From Deinococcus ruber (lineage in GTDB: Bacteria; Deinococcota; Deinococci; Deinococcales; Deinococcaceae): a DNA stretch of 64,000 bases. Under the pieces are notes generated by a model. The model was not told the DNA's origin, ran no database searches, and saw nothing but the letters and a program-made list of their open reading frames with translations. This document shows positions 35,566 through 43,559 of the stretch, in pieces; position 1 is the first letter of the stretch; the number at the start of each line of letters is the position of its first letter. Location of the stretch: contig NZ_BMQL01000003.1 in the NCBI RefSeq assembly GCF_014648095.1, forward strand, positions 62,001 through 126,000. The letters are read 5' to 3'. Both the position numbers and the translations under genes were made by a program.

Positions 35566-36762
35566 ATGAGCGCTGTGACGGCCAGGAGTGCCGCGCCCAC
35601 GGTGGGCTTCACGCTGCTGCTGGGCCTGATCATGGCGATTGGCCCGCTGTCCATCGACCTGTATCTGCCCGCCTTTCCCGGCATTGCCCGCGAACTGGAG
35701 GCCAGCGACGGGCAGGTTCAGTACACGCTGTCGGTGTATCTACTGGGTCTGGCGCTGGGGCAGGCGGCGTATGGCCCCTTGGCCGATAAGTACGGGCGCA
35801 AGCTGCCGCTGCTGGCCGGACTGCTGCTGTACGTGGCGGCGGCTCTGCTGTGCGCCTTCGCGCCGTCGGTGGGCACCCTGACGCTGTTCCGGGGGCTTCA
35901 GGCACTCGGCGGCGCGGCAGGAGCGGTCATCACCAGTTCGGTGGTGCGCGACCGCTACGAGGGTAAAGCGGCGGCCAGCCTGTTCTCGACCCTGATGCTC
36001 GTGACAGGGGTGGCCCCGGCCATTGCGCCCAGCCTGGGCACGTGGCTGCTGACCCTGATGCCCTGGCGCATGCTGTTCGTGGTATTGGCGAGTTTCGCGG
36101 CACTGTCGCTGCTGATGGCCGCGCTGTGGCTGCCGGAAACGTTGCCCAGAGCGCAGCGGGCAGGCGTGCGGCTGCGTGACACGGCGGGTGTGTACCTGTC
36201 GCTGCTCCGTAATCGCCCATTCCTGTCGTATTCGTTGGCGTCCGGTTTTACCTTCGGGGCGCTGTTCGCGTATATCAGCGGCTCGCCCTTCCTGTTTCTG
36301 CAACAACTGCACGTGAGCGCGGGGCTGTACGCCGTGCTGTTCGGCATCAACTCGCTGGGCATCACGCTGGCGGCGCAGGCCAACCGCGCCCTGCTGCGCC
36401 GCTTTGAACCGGCACAGGTGGCACGCTGGGCAGCACGGGCGGCAGGCATCGTCAGTGCGCTGCTGCTCGGCTCGGCGCTGCTGCATGTGCTGAGTGTGCC
36501 GCTGCTTTCGGTGCTGTTCTTCAGCCTGTTGTGCTGCGTGGGAATGCTGTTGCCCAATAACGCGGCGCTGGCCCTGTCGAGCGTGCAGACGCGGGTCGGC
36601 AGTGCGGCGGCCCTCAATGGCACCATCCAGATGACGCTCGGTGGTCTGTCGGGCACCCTGGTCGGAGCGCTGGGCGGGACTCCGGTGGTGATTATGGCTG
36701 TCATTCTGGTGTGCGTGGTGGGTGTGCTGATGTGTTACGCGGTGGTCAGAAGAACTCGCTGA
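35566..36762 (+). CDS. Bcr/CflA-type drug-resistance MFS transporter
   Basis: 398 aa, twelve transmembrane segments. MAIGPLSIDLYLPAFPGIAREL is the Bcr/CflA opening; GPLADKYGRKLPLLAG is the A-loop; RGLQALGGAAGAVITSSVVRDRYEG is motif C/R-like. Likely exports drugs or dipeptide-like compounds by proton antiport. ATG 35566 has GAAGG upstream. An in-frame ATG at 35503 would add 21 residues encoded by the treS terminator hairpin and is less likely. Confidence 0.87.
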   Translation: MSAVTARSAAPTVGFTLLLGLIMAIGPLSIDLYLPAFPGIARELEASDGQVQYTLSVYLLGLALGQAAYGPLADKYGRKLPLLAGLLLYVAAALLCAFAPSVGTLTLFRGLQALGGAAGAVITSSVVRDRYEGKAAASLFSTLMLVTGVAPAIAPSLGTWLLTLMPWRMLFVVLASFAALSLLMAALWLPETLPRAQRAGVRLRDTAGVYLSLLRNRPFLSYSLASGFTFGALFAYISGSPFLFLQQLHVSAGLYAVLFGINSLGITLAAQANRALLRRFEPAQVARWAARAAGIVSALLLGSALLHVLSVPLLSVLFFSLLCCVGMLLPNNAALALSSVQTRVGSAAALNGTIQMTLGGLSGTLVGALGGTPVVIMAVILVCVVGVLMCYAVVRRTR

Positions 36763-36778
36763 ATTGAAGAGCTGTCAG

Positions 36779-36830
36779 GACAGAAGCAGGGCCGAGCTAT
36801 CAAGTCTCGGCCCTGCTTCTGTCTTTAAAT
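36779..36830. terminator. 18-bp perfect bidirectional terminator
   Basis: Arms 36779-36796 and 36806-36823 are fully complementary with a 9-nt loop; TTTAAAT follows on the plus strand. It closes both the MFS gene and the convergent BI-1 gene. Confidence 0.9.
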
Positions 36831-36836
36831 GCTTCC

Positions 36837-37529
36837 TCAGCTTCTGCGGCCACTGCCCCCGAACAGCTGAAGCAGGAACAGGAACATGTTGATGAAGTCG
36901 AGGTACAGCTGAAGCGCACCGTAGATGGCTCCCTTCTCGGCCATCTCGCCCTGAAGACCCTGGAGCGCCATCGCTTTCAGACGGTTGGTGTCGTAGGCGG
37001 TGAGGGCGGCGAACAGCACCACACCGATCAGGCTGATGACGATGCTCAGTGGGCCGCTTGCCACGAAGATATTCACGATGATGGCGACGACCAGACCGAT
37101 CAGGGCGTACAGCAGGAAGTTGCCCCAGGCCGACAGATTGCGCTTGGTGAAGTAGCCGAACGCGCTCATGCCCGCGAACGTCAGGGCGCTCGACGCGAAG
37201 GCGGCGGTCACGTCAGCGCCGGTATACCGCTGCAAGATGATGCTGAAGGTGATGCCCGTGACGGCGGCGTAGACCATGAACAGCACGCCTGCGACCATGC
37301 TGCTGACGCGCTGGATGGCGAAACTCAGGAACATGACCACGCCGAACTGCACGAGGATCAGCAGGAAGGTGTTGCGGTAGGCCCAGTCGAGGGCGTCGGG
37401 GTTGTTGGCAGTCAGAAAAGCGATGATGGCCGTCAGGGCCAGACCGGCGGTCATCCAGGAATAGGTGCGGCCCATGAAACTGCGGACGACCTGTTCTGTG
37501 GCGGCAGGACTCGTCAGATAGGAATTCAT
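36837..37529 (-). CDS. BAX inhibitor-1/YccA-family membrane protein
   Basis: 230 aa, seven hydrophobic helices. RSFMGRTYSWMTAGLALTAI at the start, GITFSIILQRYTGADVTAAFASSA in the middle, and the C-terminal pore region VLFAALTAYDTNRLKAMA with the conserved Asp, ending GALQLYLDFINMFLFLLQLFG. Bacterial members (YetJ) are pH-sensitive calcium leak channels or modulate FtsH. TATCCT lies 5 nt before the ATG, so probably leaderless. Confidence 0.93.
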   Translation of the reverse strand: MNSYLTSPAATEQVVRSFMGRTYSWMTAGLALTAIIAFLTANNPDALDWAYRNTFLLILVQFGVVMFLSFAIQRVSSMVAGVLFMVYAAVTGITFSIILQRYTGADVTAAFASSALTFAGMSAFGYFTKRNLSAWGNFLLYALIGLVVAIIVNIFVASGPLSIVISLIGVVLFAALTAYDTNRLKAMALQGLQGEMAEKGAIYGALQLYLDFINMFLFLLQLFGGSGRRS

Positions 37530-37582
37530 ACTTCAGGATACGCTCCGAGCTCTGAAAAAGTTTCCGAAAGAGAGCCGGTGGA

Positions 37583-38041
37583 TTATTGCCGGTCCAGATA
37601 CCCGAAGGTATTGGGCCGCCCGCTGACCGGCTGACCGTTCGACCCCTGATAGCCGACATAGACGAGTTCCTGGCCGCCGTCCAGCCTGTACAGCTTGAAG
37701 CTGCCGCCCAGACACGGCCCCTGAATCACCTGTTCGGTCAACGTCAGGACAGAGCCGCTGAGGATAGGCGACACCAGATCGGCCAGACAGTTCTGATAGC
37801 TGATGCGCCCGACCACCGGATTGCCGTAGTTGTTCAGGTTCAGCGAATACACCACGTTCAGGTCGCTGGCGTCACGCCGCAGAACATGCCCTTCCCAGGT
37901 GCCGCCAAATCCATTCAGATCGGGGCGGGTGGCCGACGCAGCAGAACCCGCCATCATGCCGCCCATCGATGCCGGGGCACACGCGCTGAGAGTCAGAAAG
38001 GCCATCACCGGCACAGCGAGGTGGGAGAACTTAAGTTGCAT
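37583..38041 (-). CDS. Lipoprotein of unknown function
   Basis: 152 aa. Lipobox LTLSAC after a 20-residue signal. The mature part begins with a Met/Gly/Ala-rich stretch, then NGFGGTWEGHVLRRDASDLN and VYSLNLNNYGNPVVGRISYQ, and has a pair of cysteines (NCLADL, GPCLGG) that could form a disulfide. It looks like a small beta-barrel such as seen in envelope lipoproteins, but no family is recognised. Same strand and just upstream of the BI-1 gene. Confidence 0.7.
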   Translation of the reverse strand: MQLKFSHLAVPVMAFLTLSACAPASMGGMMAGSAASATRPDLNGFGGTWEGHVLRRDASDLNVVYSLNLNNYGNPVVGRISYQNCLADLVSPILSGSVLTLTEQVIQGPCLGGSFKLYRLDGGQELVYVGYQGSNGQPVSGRPNTFGYLDRQ

Positions 38042-38137
38042 GCCTTACTTCTAACATGTCCCTCTGTGCGTCAGAGTCGAGCGCCGTGTGCCGGTGTTAA
38101 ACAGCGGCTCCATGCCTTCTTTAGCGATACGAAAGCT

Positions 38138-38719
38138 TCAGGAGAGCTGTAGATTTCCCGATTCCCCGCTGCTGCGAACGCGGCGGCTTTCGATGTTGGC
38201 ATGCAGCGCCAGATAGCGTAGCCAGCCCTTCGGGGTCAGGTCGCCCAGGTCGTTGTGCGGTACGGTCAGGCCATCGGCAGGCGGCGACGTGTCGAGGCGG
38301 CGGGCCAGATCGACCGTGTGAGCGCGGGTGGTCTGAAGGTCGGCCAGCAGTTCGGCCCAGCTCGCATCTCTGGGCGGCTTATACGAGCGGTGTCCGTCCA
38401 GCTCGGCGGAAGGCGCACCCGTATTCATTCGCTCGATTCGTGCCGTGCCCCAACGCTCGATGCCGATGATATGGCGCAGCGCCTTGCGGTTTCCGGCACT
38501 CTCGCCCGCCCGCTCGAAGCGGCCTGTCAGCTCGACGCCGCCGCGCTCCAGCCGCTGTGCCAGCTCGGCGTAACTGCTGTTCAGGACGGGGCGTTCCAGC
38601 GTCTGCTTGATGAAGAATTCGCGGATTTCCGGGCCGCGCCCACGGGCGGCGTAGGCGCTGGCAGCGGCGGCTCCCACAGCGATGACCACGGGCACCCAGA
38701 CCTTCGAGGTTTTGCTCAT
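38138..38719 (-). CDS. DinB-like four-helix protein with N-terminal membrane anchor
   Basis: 193 aa. Residues 5-24 (VWVPVVIAVGAAAASAYAAR) form a hydrophobic anchor, unusual for this fold. The rest has the DinB/YfiT pattern: ALRHIIGIERWGTARIERMN with a metal-type His, and the closing helix PKGWLRYLALHANIESRRV with His. DinB proteins bind Ni/Zn and include thiol S-transferases for bacillithiol or mycothiol; function here unknown. TAAACT 7 nt before the ATG suggests a separate leaderless start although it trails the ligase-like gene by 23 nt. Confidence 0.68.
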   Translation of the reverse strand: MSKTSKVWVPVVIAVGAAAASAYAARGRGPEIREFFIKQTLERPVLNSSYAELAQRLERGGVELTGRFERAGESAGNRKALRHIIGIERWGTARIERMNTGAPSAELDGHRSYKPPRDASWAELLADLQTTRAHTVDLARRLDTSPPADGLTVPHNDLGDLTPKGWLRYLALHANIESRRVRSSGESGNLQLS

Positions 38720-38742
38720 AGCCCTCAGTTTAACCGGAGCCT

Positions 38743-39336
38743 TCAGGTGGACCGGAATTCCTGATGGTGCGTGTCAGCGGCGGCAAGAATGCAGCCCGCC
38801 GGAGTACCGATAACGCTTACCCGCGAGTCGGGCGGGCAGGGAAGAGCGTCCTGCACCATGCGGGCGTGTGCCAGCGTGAAGGCAGGCCGAGCATCCAGGC
38901 CACGCGCTGCCCAGCCGAATCCCTTCGACAGCCGCCCGCCGCTCCTGTCCACTGCGGTGCAGGCCAGCACTGCCGCCGTCGCCTCGTCGGTGTGCCGCCT
39001 GGCTTCTCCCACCAGCCGAGAGCGCTTCAGGTCGGCTCCCTCCGGACTCGACACCCGGAAGTACCAGCCCTCACGCCGTTGATCGGGAATGTACAGCACC
39101 ACGCCTGCTGCCAGCGCCAGTGTTCGCAGCGGCAGCAGCACGCGCTCGGCTCCGGCGATCAGGCAGCGGTGAGCCTGAACGTCCGGATGGGCCAGCAGCG
39201 CGGCGGCAGCGTCTTTTGCCCCGATAAAGTTTGGATGGTGCCCGTGCGGCGGTAAAGGAAACGCGCAGACGCGGGCGTGCAGCAGGTCCGTCCAGACCTG
39301 ATCGCGGGTGCGTCCGGCAGTCTGGGTCGCTGGCAG
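38743..39336 (-). CDS. 5-formyltetrahydrofolate cyclo-ligase-like (MTHFS/MTHFSD type), no standard start codon
   Basis: About 197 aa. Reading back from the stop, the frame stays open to a TAG at 39340-39342 and shows family features: RTRDQVWTDLL, FPLPPHGHHPNFIGAKDAAAAL, LLPLRTLALAAGVVLYIPDQ, then LSKGFGWAARG and HARMVQDALPCPPDSRVSVIGTP. There is no ATG, GTG or TTG before QVW. The only candidates are CTG at 39334-39336, two codons after the stop of the upstream gene, or GTG at 39141, which would remove the first third. The preceding TAG belongs to the acyltransferase in the same frame. Either a CTG start, stop read-through, or a damaged gene. Confidence 0.65.
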   Translation of the reverse strand: MPATQTAGRTRDQVWTDLLHARVCAFPLPPHGHHPNFIGAKDAAAALLAHPDVQAHRCLIAGAERVLLPLRTLALAAGVVLYIPDQRREGWYFRVSSPEGADLKRSRLVGEARRHTDEATAAVLACTAVDRSGGRLSKGFGWAARGLDARPAFTLAHARMVQDALPCPPDSRVSVIGTPAGCILAAADTHHQEFRST

Positions 39337-39339
39337 CGT

Positions 39340-40275
39340 CTAGCCTTTACGCAGCGCCGCTTCCATGCGGGGCGCACGCGCTTCCAGTGCCGCGTCACCG
39401 TCTGGCAGGCGCGTCTGATTGGGGGTCGGATCGGGAAACTGGGGGTTGGCCTTGCGGTCTGGCACGCGCACCAGATGGGCGCTGTCCACGTCGTACCCAG
39501 CCGCCTCATCTGCCTGAGCGTCGCGGATTTTCATGCGGGTCACGCGGGCGGGCAGGCCCATCGCGATGCCGTGCGGGGGAATGTCGCCGCGCAGCAGAGC
39601 GTGTGTCGCCAGCATCGCGTCGTCGCTCACCACGCTGCCCGCCAGAATGGTGCTGTGGTAGGTCAGGCGGGCACCCTTGCCGATCACCGTGCGCCGCAGC
39701 GTCACATCGGGGCCTTCCAGCACGCTGTGGGTGTGGCTGTAAATGTTCACGTAATCGCTGACACTCGCGTTGTCGTGCAGTTCGATGCCGCCAATATCAT
39801 CGAGCAGCACATTGCGGTGAACCACCACGTCGTTCCCGACATCCATGTTGTAGCCCACCGAGAATTCGACGTTCTGCCAGCACTTGAAGTCGCGTCCGAC
39901 ACTGTTGAAGATGAAGCCCGCCAGCACGCGCCGCAGCGGAATTCCGAACACCGGATTCTGTCCCATCGGACTGAGATCCATGCTCTTCCACAGCCACAGC
40001 AGCGGCTTGACGCGCTGAAAACGCTCCTGATCGGTCGCCATGTAGTACTCGGCCTCGAAGGTGATGTTGCGCGAATCGAGGTTCAGCGCCAGAAGGGGCG
40101 AATCGGCCAGCAGCACCGAGTAGGGGCGTCCGTGCAGAGCCAGAGCCAGCGTGTCGCGTACCAGTTCCGGGCGCACGGTGGCGGGGTCTTGCAGCCGCGC
40201 TTCCAGCTCCTCGAAATAGGCCGCGTAGCTGCTCTGGGCGTGCTCGTCAATGCTGATGGGCTTGAGCCAGGTCAC
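39340..40275 (-). CDS. Hexapeptide-repeat (left-handed beta-helix) acyltransferase
   Basis: 311 aa. The C-terminal half has hexapeptide repeats: VGNDVVVHRNVLLDDIGGI, IELHDNASVSDYVNIYSH with the catalytic-type His in SHTHSV, and ARLTYHSTILAGSVVSDDAM, as in maltose/galactoside acetyltransferases. The N-terminal 130 residues are helical and unusual for the family, suggesting a distinct acceptor. GTG 40275 is chosen: TACACT (40288-40283) lies 7 nt upstream. It ends in TAG immediately followed, in frame, by the ligase-like sequence. Confidence 0.8.
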   Translation of the reverse strand: MTWLKPISIDEHAQSSYAAYFEELEARLQDPATVRPELVRDTLALALHGRPYSVLLADSPLLALNLDSRNITFEAEYYMATDQERFQRVKPLLWLWKSMDLSPMGQNPVFGIPLRRVLAGFIFNSVGRDFKCWQNVEFSVGYNMDVGNDVVVHRNVLLDDIGGIELHDNASVSDYVNIYSHTHSVLEGPDVTLRRTVIGKGARLTYHSTILAGSVVSDDAMLATHALLRGDIPPHGIAMGLPARVTRMKIRDAQADEAAGYDVDSAHLVRVPDRKANPQFPDPTPNQTRLPDGDAALEARAPRMEAALRKG

Positions 40276-40446
40276 GGCTCGGAGTGTAGCAGGGCGGCAG
40301 GTAGACAAATACGACTTGTTTACTCTTTAAAGCATGAATTGAAAATACAGTGGAACATCCGCGAGTAGGGCGAGCAGAGTGTAGAGAGGCCAGGGATCGG
40401 AAGTGCCGAGGCGACACACTCGCTCATGCCGCCGCCTTTCGATGCG

Positions 40447-40468
40447 AAATATGATCCAGATCACTATT
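40447..40468. promoter_or_regulatory. CRP-family binding site centred at -41.5
   Basis: Contains TATGATCCAGATCACT, agreeing with the ideal E. coli-type CRP 22-mer at 18 of 22 positions (TGTGA-N6-TCACA core, 8 of 10). Its centre (40457.5) is exactly 41.5 bp before the A of ATG 40499, which by the TAATAC hexamer (40487-40492) is the expected transcription start. This is the class II activator position. Confidence 0.65.
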
Positions 40469-40498
40469 AAAATTCTGCTGATGGCGTAATACTTTCTT

Positions 40499-40963
40499 AT
40501 GGATACGCCAATCAAGAAAGCAGGTGCGATGCTGGCCCACCTCGACCTCTTCCATCACATGCTGCATGTGCGCGGCCTGTTGCAGTTGGCGCAGCACATG
40601 GAGGAACGCGGCGACCGAGTGACGATGGTGTCGCCCGACAGCATCACGCTGATGGGCAACGGCAGCGACAGTGCCGGGGCCATCACCACCAGCAAGGGAG
40701 CCACCATCGAGGCGGGCAGCGCGTACACGGTGCTCAGCACCCTCAAGGGCCACGAAGCGCCGGAATACGCCGTGACCCGCGAGGAACTCAAGGCGCTGAA
40801 CGCCCGCGCCGTATCGGATATCGAGAGCGGCGACGCCATGCGTGCCTTTGCCGATACCCTGACGCGCATCACGGCGGCAGACGGCACCGCCCCCGAACGC
40901 CCCGCTGCCCGCCCCCGGCGCGGTGCCGAGGCCGAAGCTGGACAGGTGAGCGCCGAGAACTGA
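40499..40963 (+). CDS. Conserved-looking protein of unknown function, likely CRP-regulated
   Basis: 154 aa, no signal peptide or membrane helix. N-terminal DLFHHMLHVRGLLQLAQHMEERG is amphipathic; the centre (VTMVSPDSITLMGNGSDSAG) looks like a small beta domain; a helical part follows (LKALNARAVSDIESGDAMRAF) with a basic, Pro/Ala-rich tail. No family recognised. TAATAC 6 nt before ATG 40499 indicates a leaderless start; a later ATG at 40529 is less likely. A CRP-type site sits at -41.5. Confidence 0.7.
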   Translation: MDTPIKKAGAMLAHLDLFHHMLHVRGLLQLAQHMEERGDRVTMVSPDSITLMGNGSDSAGAITTSKGATIEAGSAYTVLSTLKGHEAPEYAVTREELKALNARAVSDIESGDAMRAFADTLTRITAADGTAPERPAARPRRGAEAEAGQVSAEN

Positions 40964-40987
40964 ATCACAGGTGACGCGGGGCGAGTG

Positions 40988-41026
40988 ATGGGTGATGAGG
41001 CGCTGACTGCGGGCCTCATCACCCAT
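40988..41026. terminator. 14-bp perfect terminator between convergent genes
   Basis: Arms 40988-41001 and 41013-41026 (ATGGGTGATGAGGC) with an 11-nt loop, followed by GTTTCTTA on the plus strand. Confidence 0.8.
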
Positions 41027-41031
41027 GTTTC

Positions 41032-42054
41032 TTAGCCCACCACCGCCCGTTCCAGCGCTTCCAGAAAACCGTCTTCGTCGTCGAGCCACGGGTAATGCCC
41101 GGCGTTCAGCAGGGTCACGTCGGCCTGAATCAGGTCTTCCAGCCAGCCGACCTGCTCGGGGTAACTGGTGCGGTCCTGCGTTCCGGCAATCACGTAGACC
41201 GGACGCTTCTGCTCCATCAGGAAGGGCGGATATTCGAAGCTCCACAGTCCCTGAGTCACCAGTGCCTGCTGCACTTCACCGCCGCCCAGCAGCTGCCCTT
41301 CCACGTCGGCGTATTCCAGGCGCATGCGCGTGGGCGCGTCGGTGAACTGGAGTGCATTCAGCAGGTCGCGGGCATTGACCAGCGAAAACGCCGCCTCCAG
41401 CCGCGCCTCGCCCACCGCCGGGTACTCACCTTCCGGCGTGTTGGCCTTGATGCGGTCTGCCGGGTCGTCGAGGTCTGCGCCGCGCATGGCGCTCGCCTCG
41501 GCCAGCAGCGTCAGAGCGAGGTCGGGGAAGTGCAGCCACGGATTGACCACCACCACCTTCGCGGTTCGTACCGGATACCTGCGCCCGTACTCCAGCGCCA
41601 CCAGCGCGCCGAAGCCGTGCCCCAGCGGCGTGATGCGCTCCAGTTCCAGGTGCTCGCGCAACGCTTCGAGATCGGCCACCAGCGTATCGATGTCGAGCGC
41701 GGCGTCGCCCTGATCTGTTTCGGAAAGCGGCCCACTGCGCCCGCTGCCGCGCATATCGGTGTACACCATACGGTAGGCGTGCAGCGATTCGCCCATCAGC
41801 GCCCGGAACGAATAGCTGTTGTAGCCGGGGCCGCCATGCAGAAAGACCACGGCTGGAGCGTCTGGTGGCCCCGCGACCTCGTAATACAGATCGGCCCCGT
41901 TCAGGCGCTCCAGGCCAGCGTCTTCCGGCGCGTCGAAGAAGTCGTTCTCGTCAGAGTCGCTCTCACCGTCGCTGTCAAAGCTGGCGTCCTGCAACTCGTG
42001 TTCGATGTCTTCCTGCTCGTGTTTCTGAGAGTGGTCGCGGTCTGGAGAGGTCAT
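41032..42054 (-). CDS. Alpha/beta hydrolase, proline iminopeptidase-like, lacking the nucleophile Ser
   Basis: 340 aa. Residues 1-48 are very acidic ([18 protein letters not shown]). The fold shows the oxyanion motif [26 protein letters not shown], and the late Asp ([10 protein letters not shown]) and His ([14 protein letters not shown]). The nucleophile elbow reads [13 protein letters not shown]: Gly147 stands where Ser is expected (codon GGC at 41616-41614 versus AGC). Without the serine it cannot act as a standard serine hydrolase; it may be a binding or regulatory protein. The acidic tail is also not typical. Confidence 0.82.
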   Translation of the reverse strand: MTSPDRDHSQKHEQEDIEHELQDASFDSDGESDSDENDFFDAPEDAGLERLNGADLYYEVAGPPDAPAVVFLHGGPGYNSYSFRALMGESLHAYRMVYTDMRGSGRSGPLSETDQGDAALDIDTLVADLEALREHLELERITPLGHGFGALVALEYGRRYPVRTAKVVVVNPWLHFPDLALTLLAEASAMRGADLDDPADRIKANTPEGEYPAVGEARLEAAFSLVNARDLLNALQFTDAPTRMRLEYADVEGQLLGGGEVQQALVTQGLWSFEYPPFLMEQKRPVYVIAGTQDRTSYPEQVGWLEDLIQADVTLLNAGHYPWLDDEDGFLEALERAVVG

Positions 42055-42114
42055 GGAGGCATTGTAGAACGAGTGTCATCCGGCTCATGTGGCCCGCTTC
42101 CATACTGCTGGAAC

Positions 42115-42663
42115 ATGCGCCGTCTTCTGGTCCTGGCTTGTTTTCTGGTCGCGCTCGCCCTGCTGGGTGGGTGGCTGTGGCCTCAGCTTCAATCAGCGCT
42201 GCGCTACGCCGATCTGCTGCGCCAGCCCGCACCGACGGCGGCCAGTCTGGCACTTCCGCTGCCGGGTGTGCGCTTTGCCGACACCTGGGGTGGTGCCCGC
42301 AGCGAGGGGCGCAGGCATGAGGGCGTGGATATTTTTGCGCCGCGCAATACCCGGATTCTTGCGGCGACGGGGGGCGTGGTGTCGCGCATCGGGGAAGACC
42401 GACTGGGTGGGCGCACCGTCACCGTCACCGGGCCGGGCGGCTATCACCACTACTACGCGCATCTGGAGCGGTATCCGGCGCTGAAGGAAGGCCAGTGGAT
42501 CACGGCGGGCACGGTGGTCGGGTATGTGGGCGACAGCGGCAACGCCCAGGGTACGCCCACGCACCTGCATTACGGCGTGTATACCCCGATGTGGACGGCC
42601 ATCAATCCGTATCCGCTGCTCAGGACGACTTCCGGAGGAGGCCAGCGAGGAGCGAGGGAGTGA
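42115..42663 (+). CDS. M23-family metallopeptidase (LytM-like), membrane-anchored
   Basis: 182 aa. Residues 3-25 are a hydrophobic anchor or uncleaved signal ([19 protein letters not shown]). The peptidase domain carries [15 protein letters not shown] (HxxxD zinc motif) and [12 protein letters not shown] (HxH), plus [14 protein letters not shown]. Cleaves peptidoglycan cross-links outside the membrane. CATACT lies 8 nt before ATG 42115. Divergent from the alpha/beta hydrolase gene. Confidence 0.88.
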   Translation: MRRLLVLACFLVALALLGGWLWPQLQSALRYADLLRQPAPTAASLALPLPGVRFADTWGGARSEGRRHEGVDIFAPRNTRILAATGGVVSRIGEDRLGGRTVTVTGPGGYHHYYAHLERYPALKEGQWITAGTVVGYVGDSGNAQGTPTHLHYGVYTPMWTAINPYPLLRTTSGGGQRGARE

Positions 42664-42832
42664 CGCCGGGCATCCCCGCGCTGAGGCGGGAGGCGATGGT
42701 CATGGGCATTGTGCTGATCTGTTCTGGGTGTAAAATGGGTAGAGGTTACGCGAAAAGCTAATACTGCTGTGGGGTCGGCAGCGAGAGGTGGTGCGTCGTT
42801 CGGTGCCCAGTTCTTCGGCCAGGAGGCAACCT

Positions 42833-43519
42833 ATGAACCTACTGCTCACGTCCGCTGGTATCAAGAACCCCAGCATTCACGCCGCGCTGCTCGATCTCCT
42901 CGGCAAGCCCATCGCCGAAGCCAACGCCCTGTGTATTCCCACGGCGGGGTACGGACACCCGCACACCCGTCCTGTCAATGCCTGGCGCTTCATCAGCGGG
43001 CGCGAACCCGAATGCCCCATGACCGAGCTGGGGTGGAAGTCTGTGGGCGTGCTGGAACTCACGGCGCTGCCGAGCATCGGGGCAGAGCGCTGGCTGCCCT
43101 GGGTGCGCGGAGCGGACGTGCTGCTGGTCAATGGCGGCGATGCCCTGTATCTGTGCCACTGGATGCGCGAATCCGGGCTTTTCGACCTGTTGCCGTCGCT
43201 GAGTGAGACCTTGTGGATAGGCCTGAGTGGGGGAAGCATGGTGATGACGCCCAGGATTGGACAAGAGTTTGTCGGCTGGAAGGCACCGAGCGGCAGCGAT
43301 GAAGCGCTGGGTGTGGTCGATTTCTCGATCTTTCCGCATCTCGATCACGAGGAGATGCCGGGAAATAACCTGGCCGCCGCAGAACGATGGGCCGCCCGGC
43401 TTGCGGTTCCGTCCTATGCCATCGACGATCAGACTGCCATCAAGGTGCAGGGCGACACGGTCGAAGTCATCTCCGAGGGTCACTGGAAGCACTTTCTGCC
43501 CGCCTCGGACACCGCCTGA
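42833..43519 (+). CDS. pepE: Peptidase E-like (S51) serine dipeptidase
   Basis: 228 aa. MNLLLTSAGIKNPSIHAALL is the typical opening; ADVLLVNGGDALYLCHWM and the nucleophile elbow WIGLSGGSMVM hold the catalytic Ser; VVDFSIFPHLDHEEMPGNN carries the His of the active site. PepE hydrolyses Asp-X dipeptides, but many bacterial members have unknown targets. AGGAGG lies 6 nt before ATG 42833. The 170 nt before it contain no obvious structured RNA. Confidence 0.85.
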   Translation: MNLLLTSAGIKNPSIHAALLDLLGKPIAEANALCIPTAGYGHPHTRPVNAWRFISGREPECPMTELGWKSVGVLELTALPSIGAERWLPWVRGADVLLVNGGDALYLCHWMRESGLFDLLPSLSETLWIGLSGGSMVMTPRIGQEFVGWKAPSGSDEALGVVDFSIFPHLDHEEMPGNNLAAAERWAARLAVPSYAIDDQTAIKVQGDTVEVISEGHWKHFLPASDTA

Positions 43520-43559
43520 GGCCCCGCCCCACTGTCGACTCTGACGTGCGGTGCAGCCG

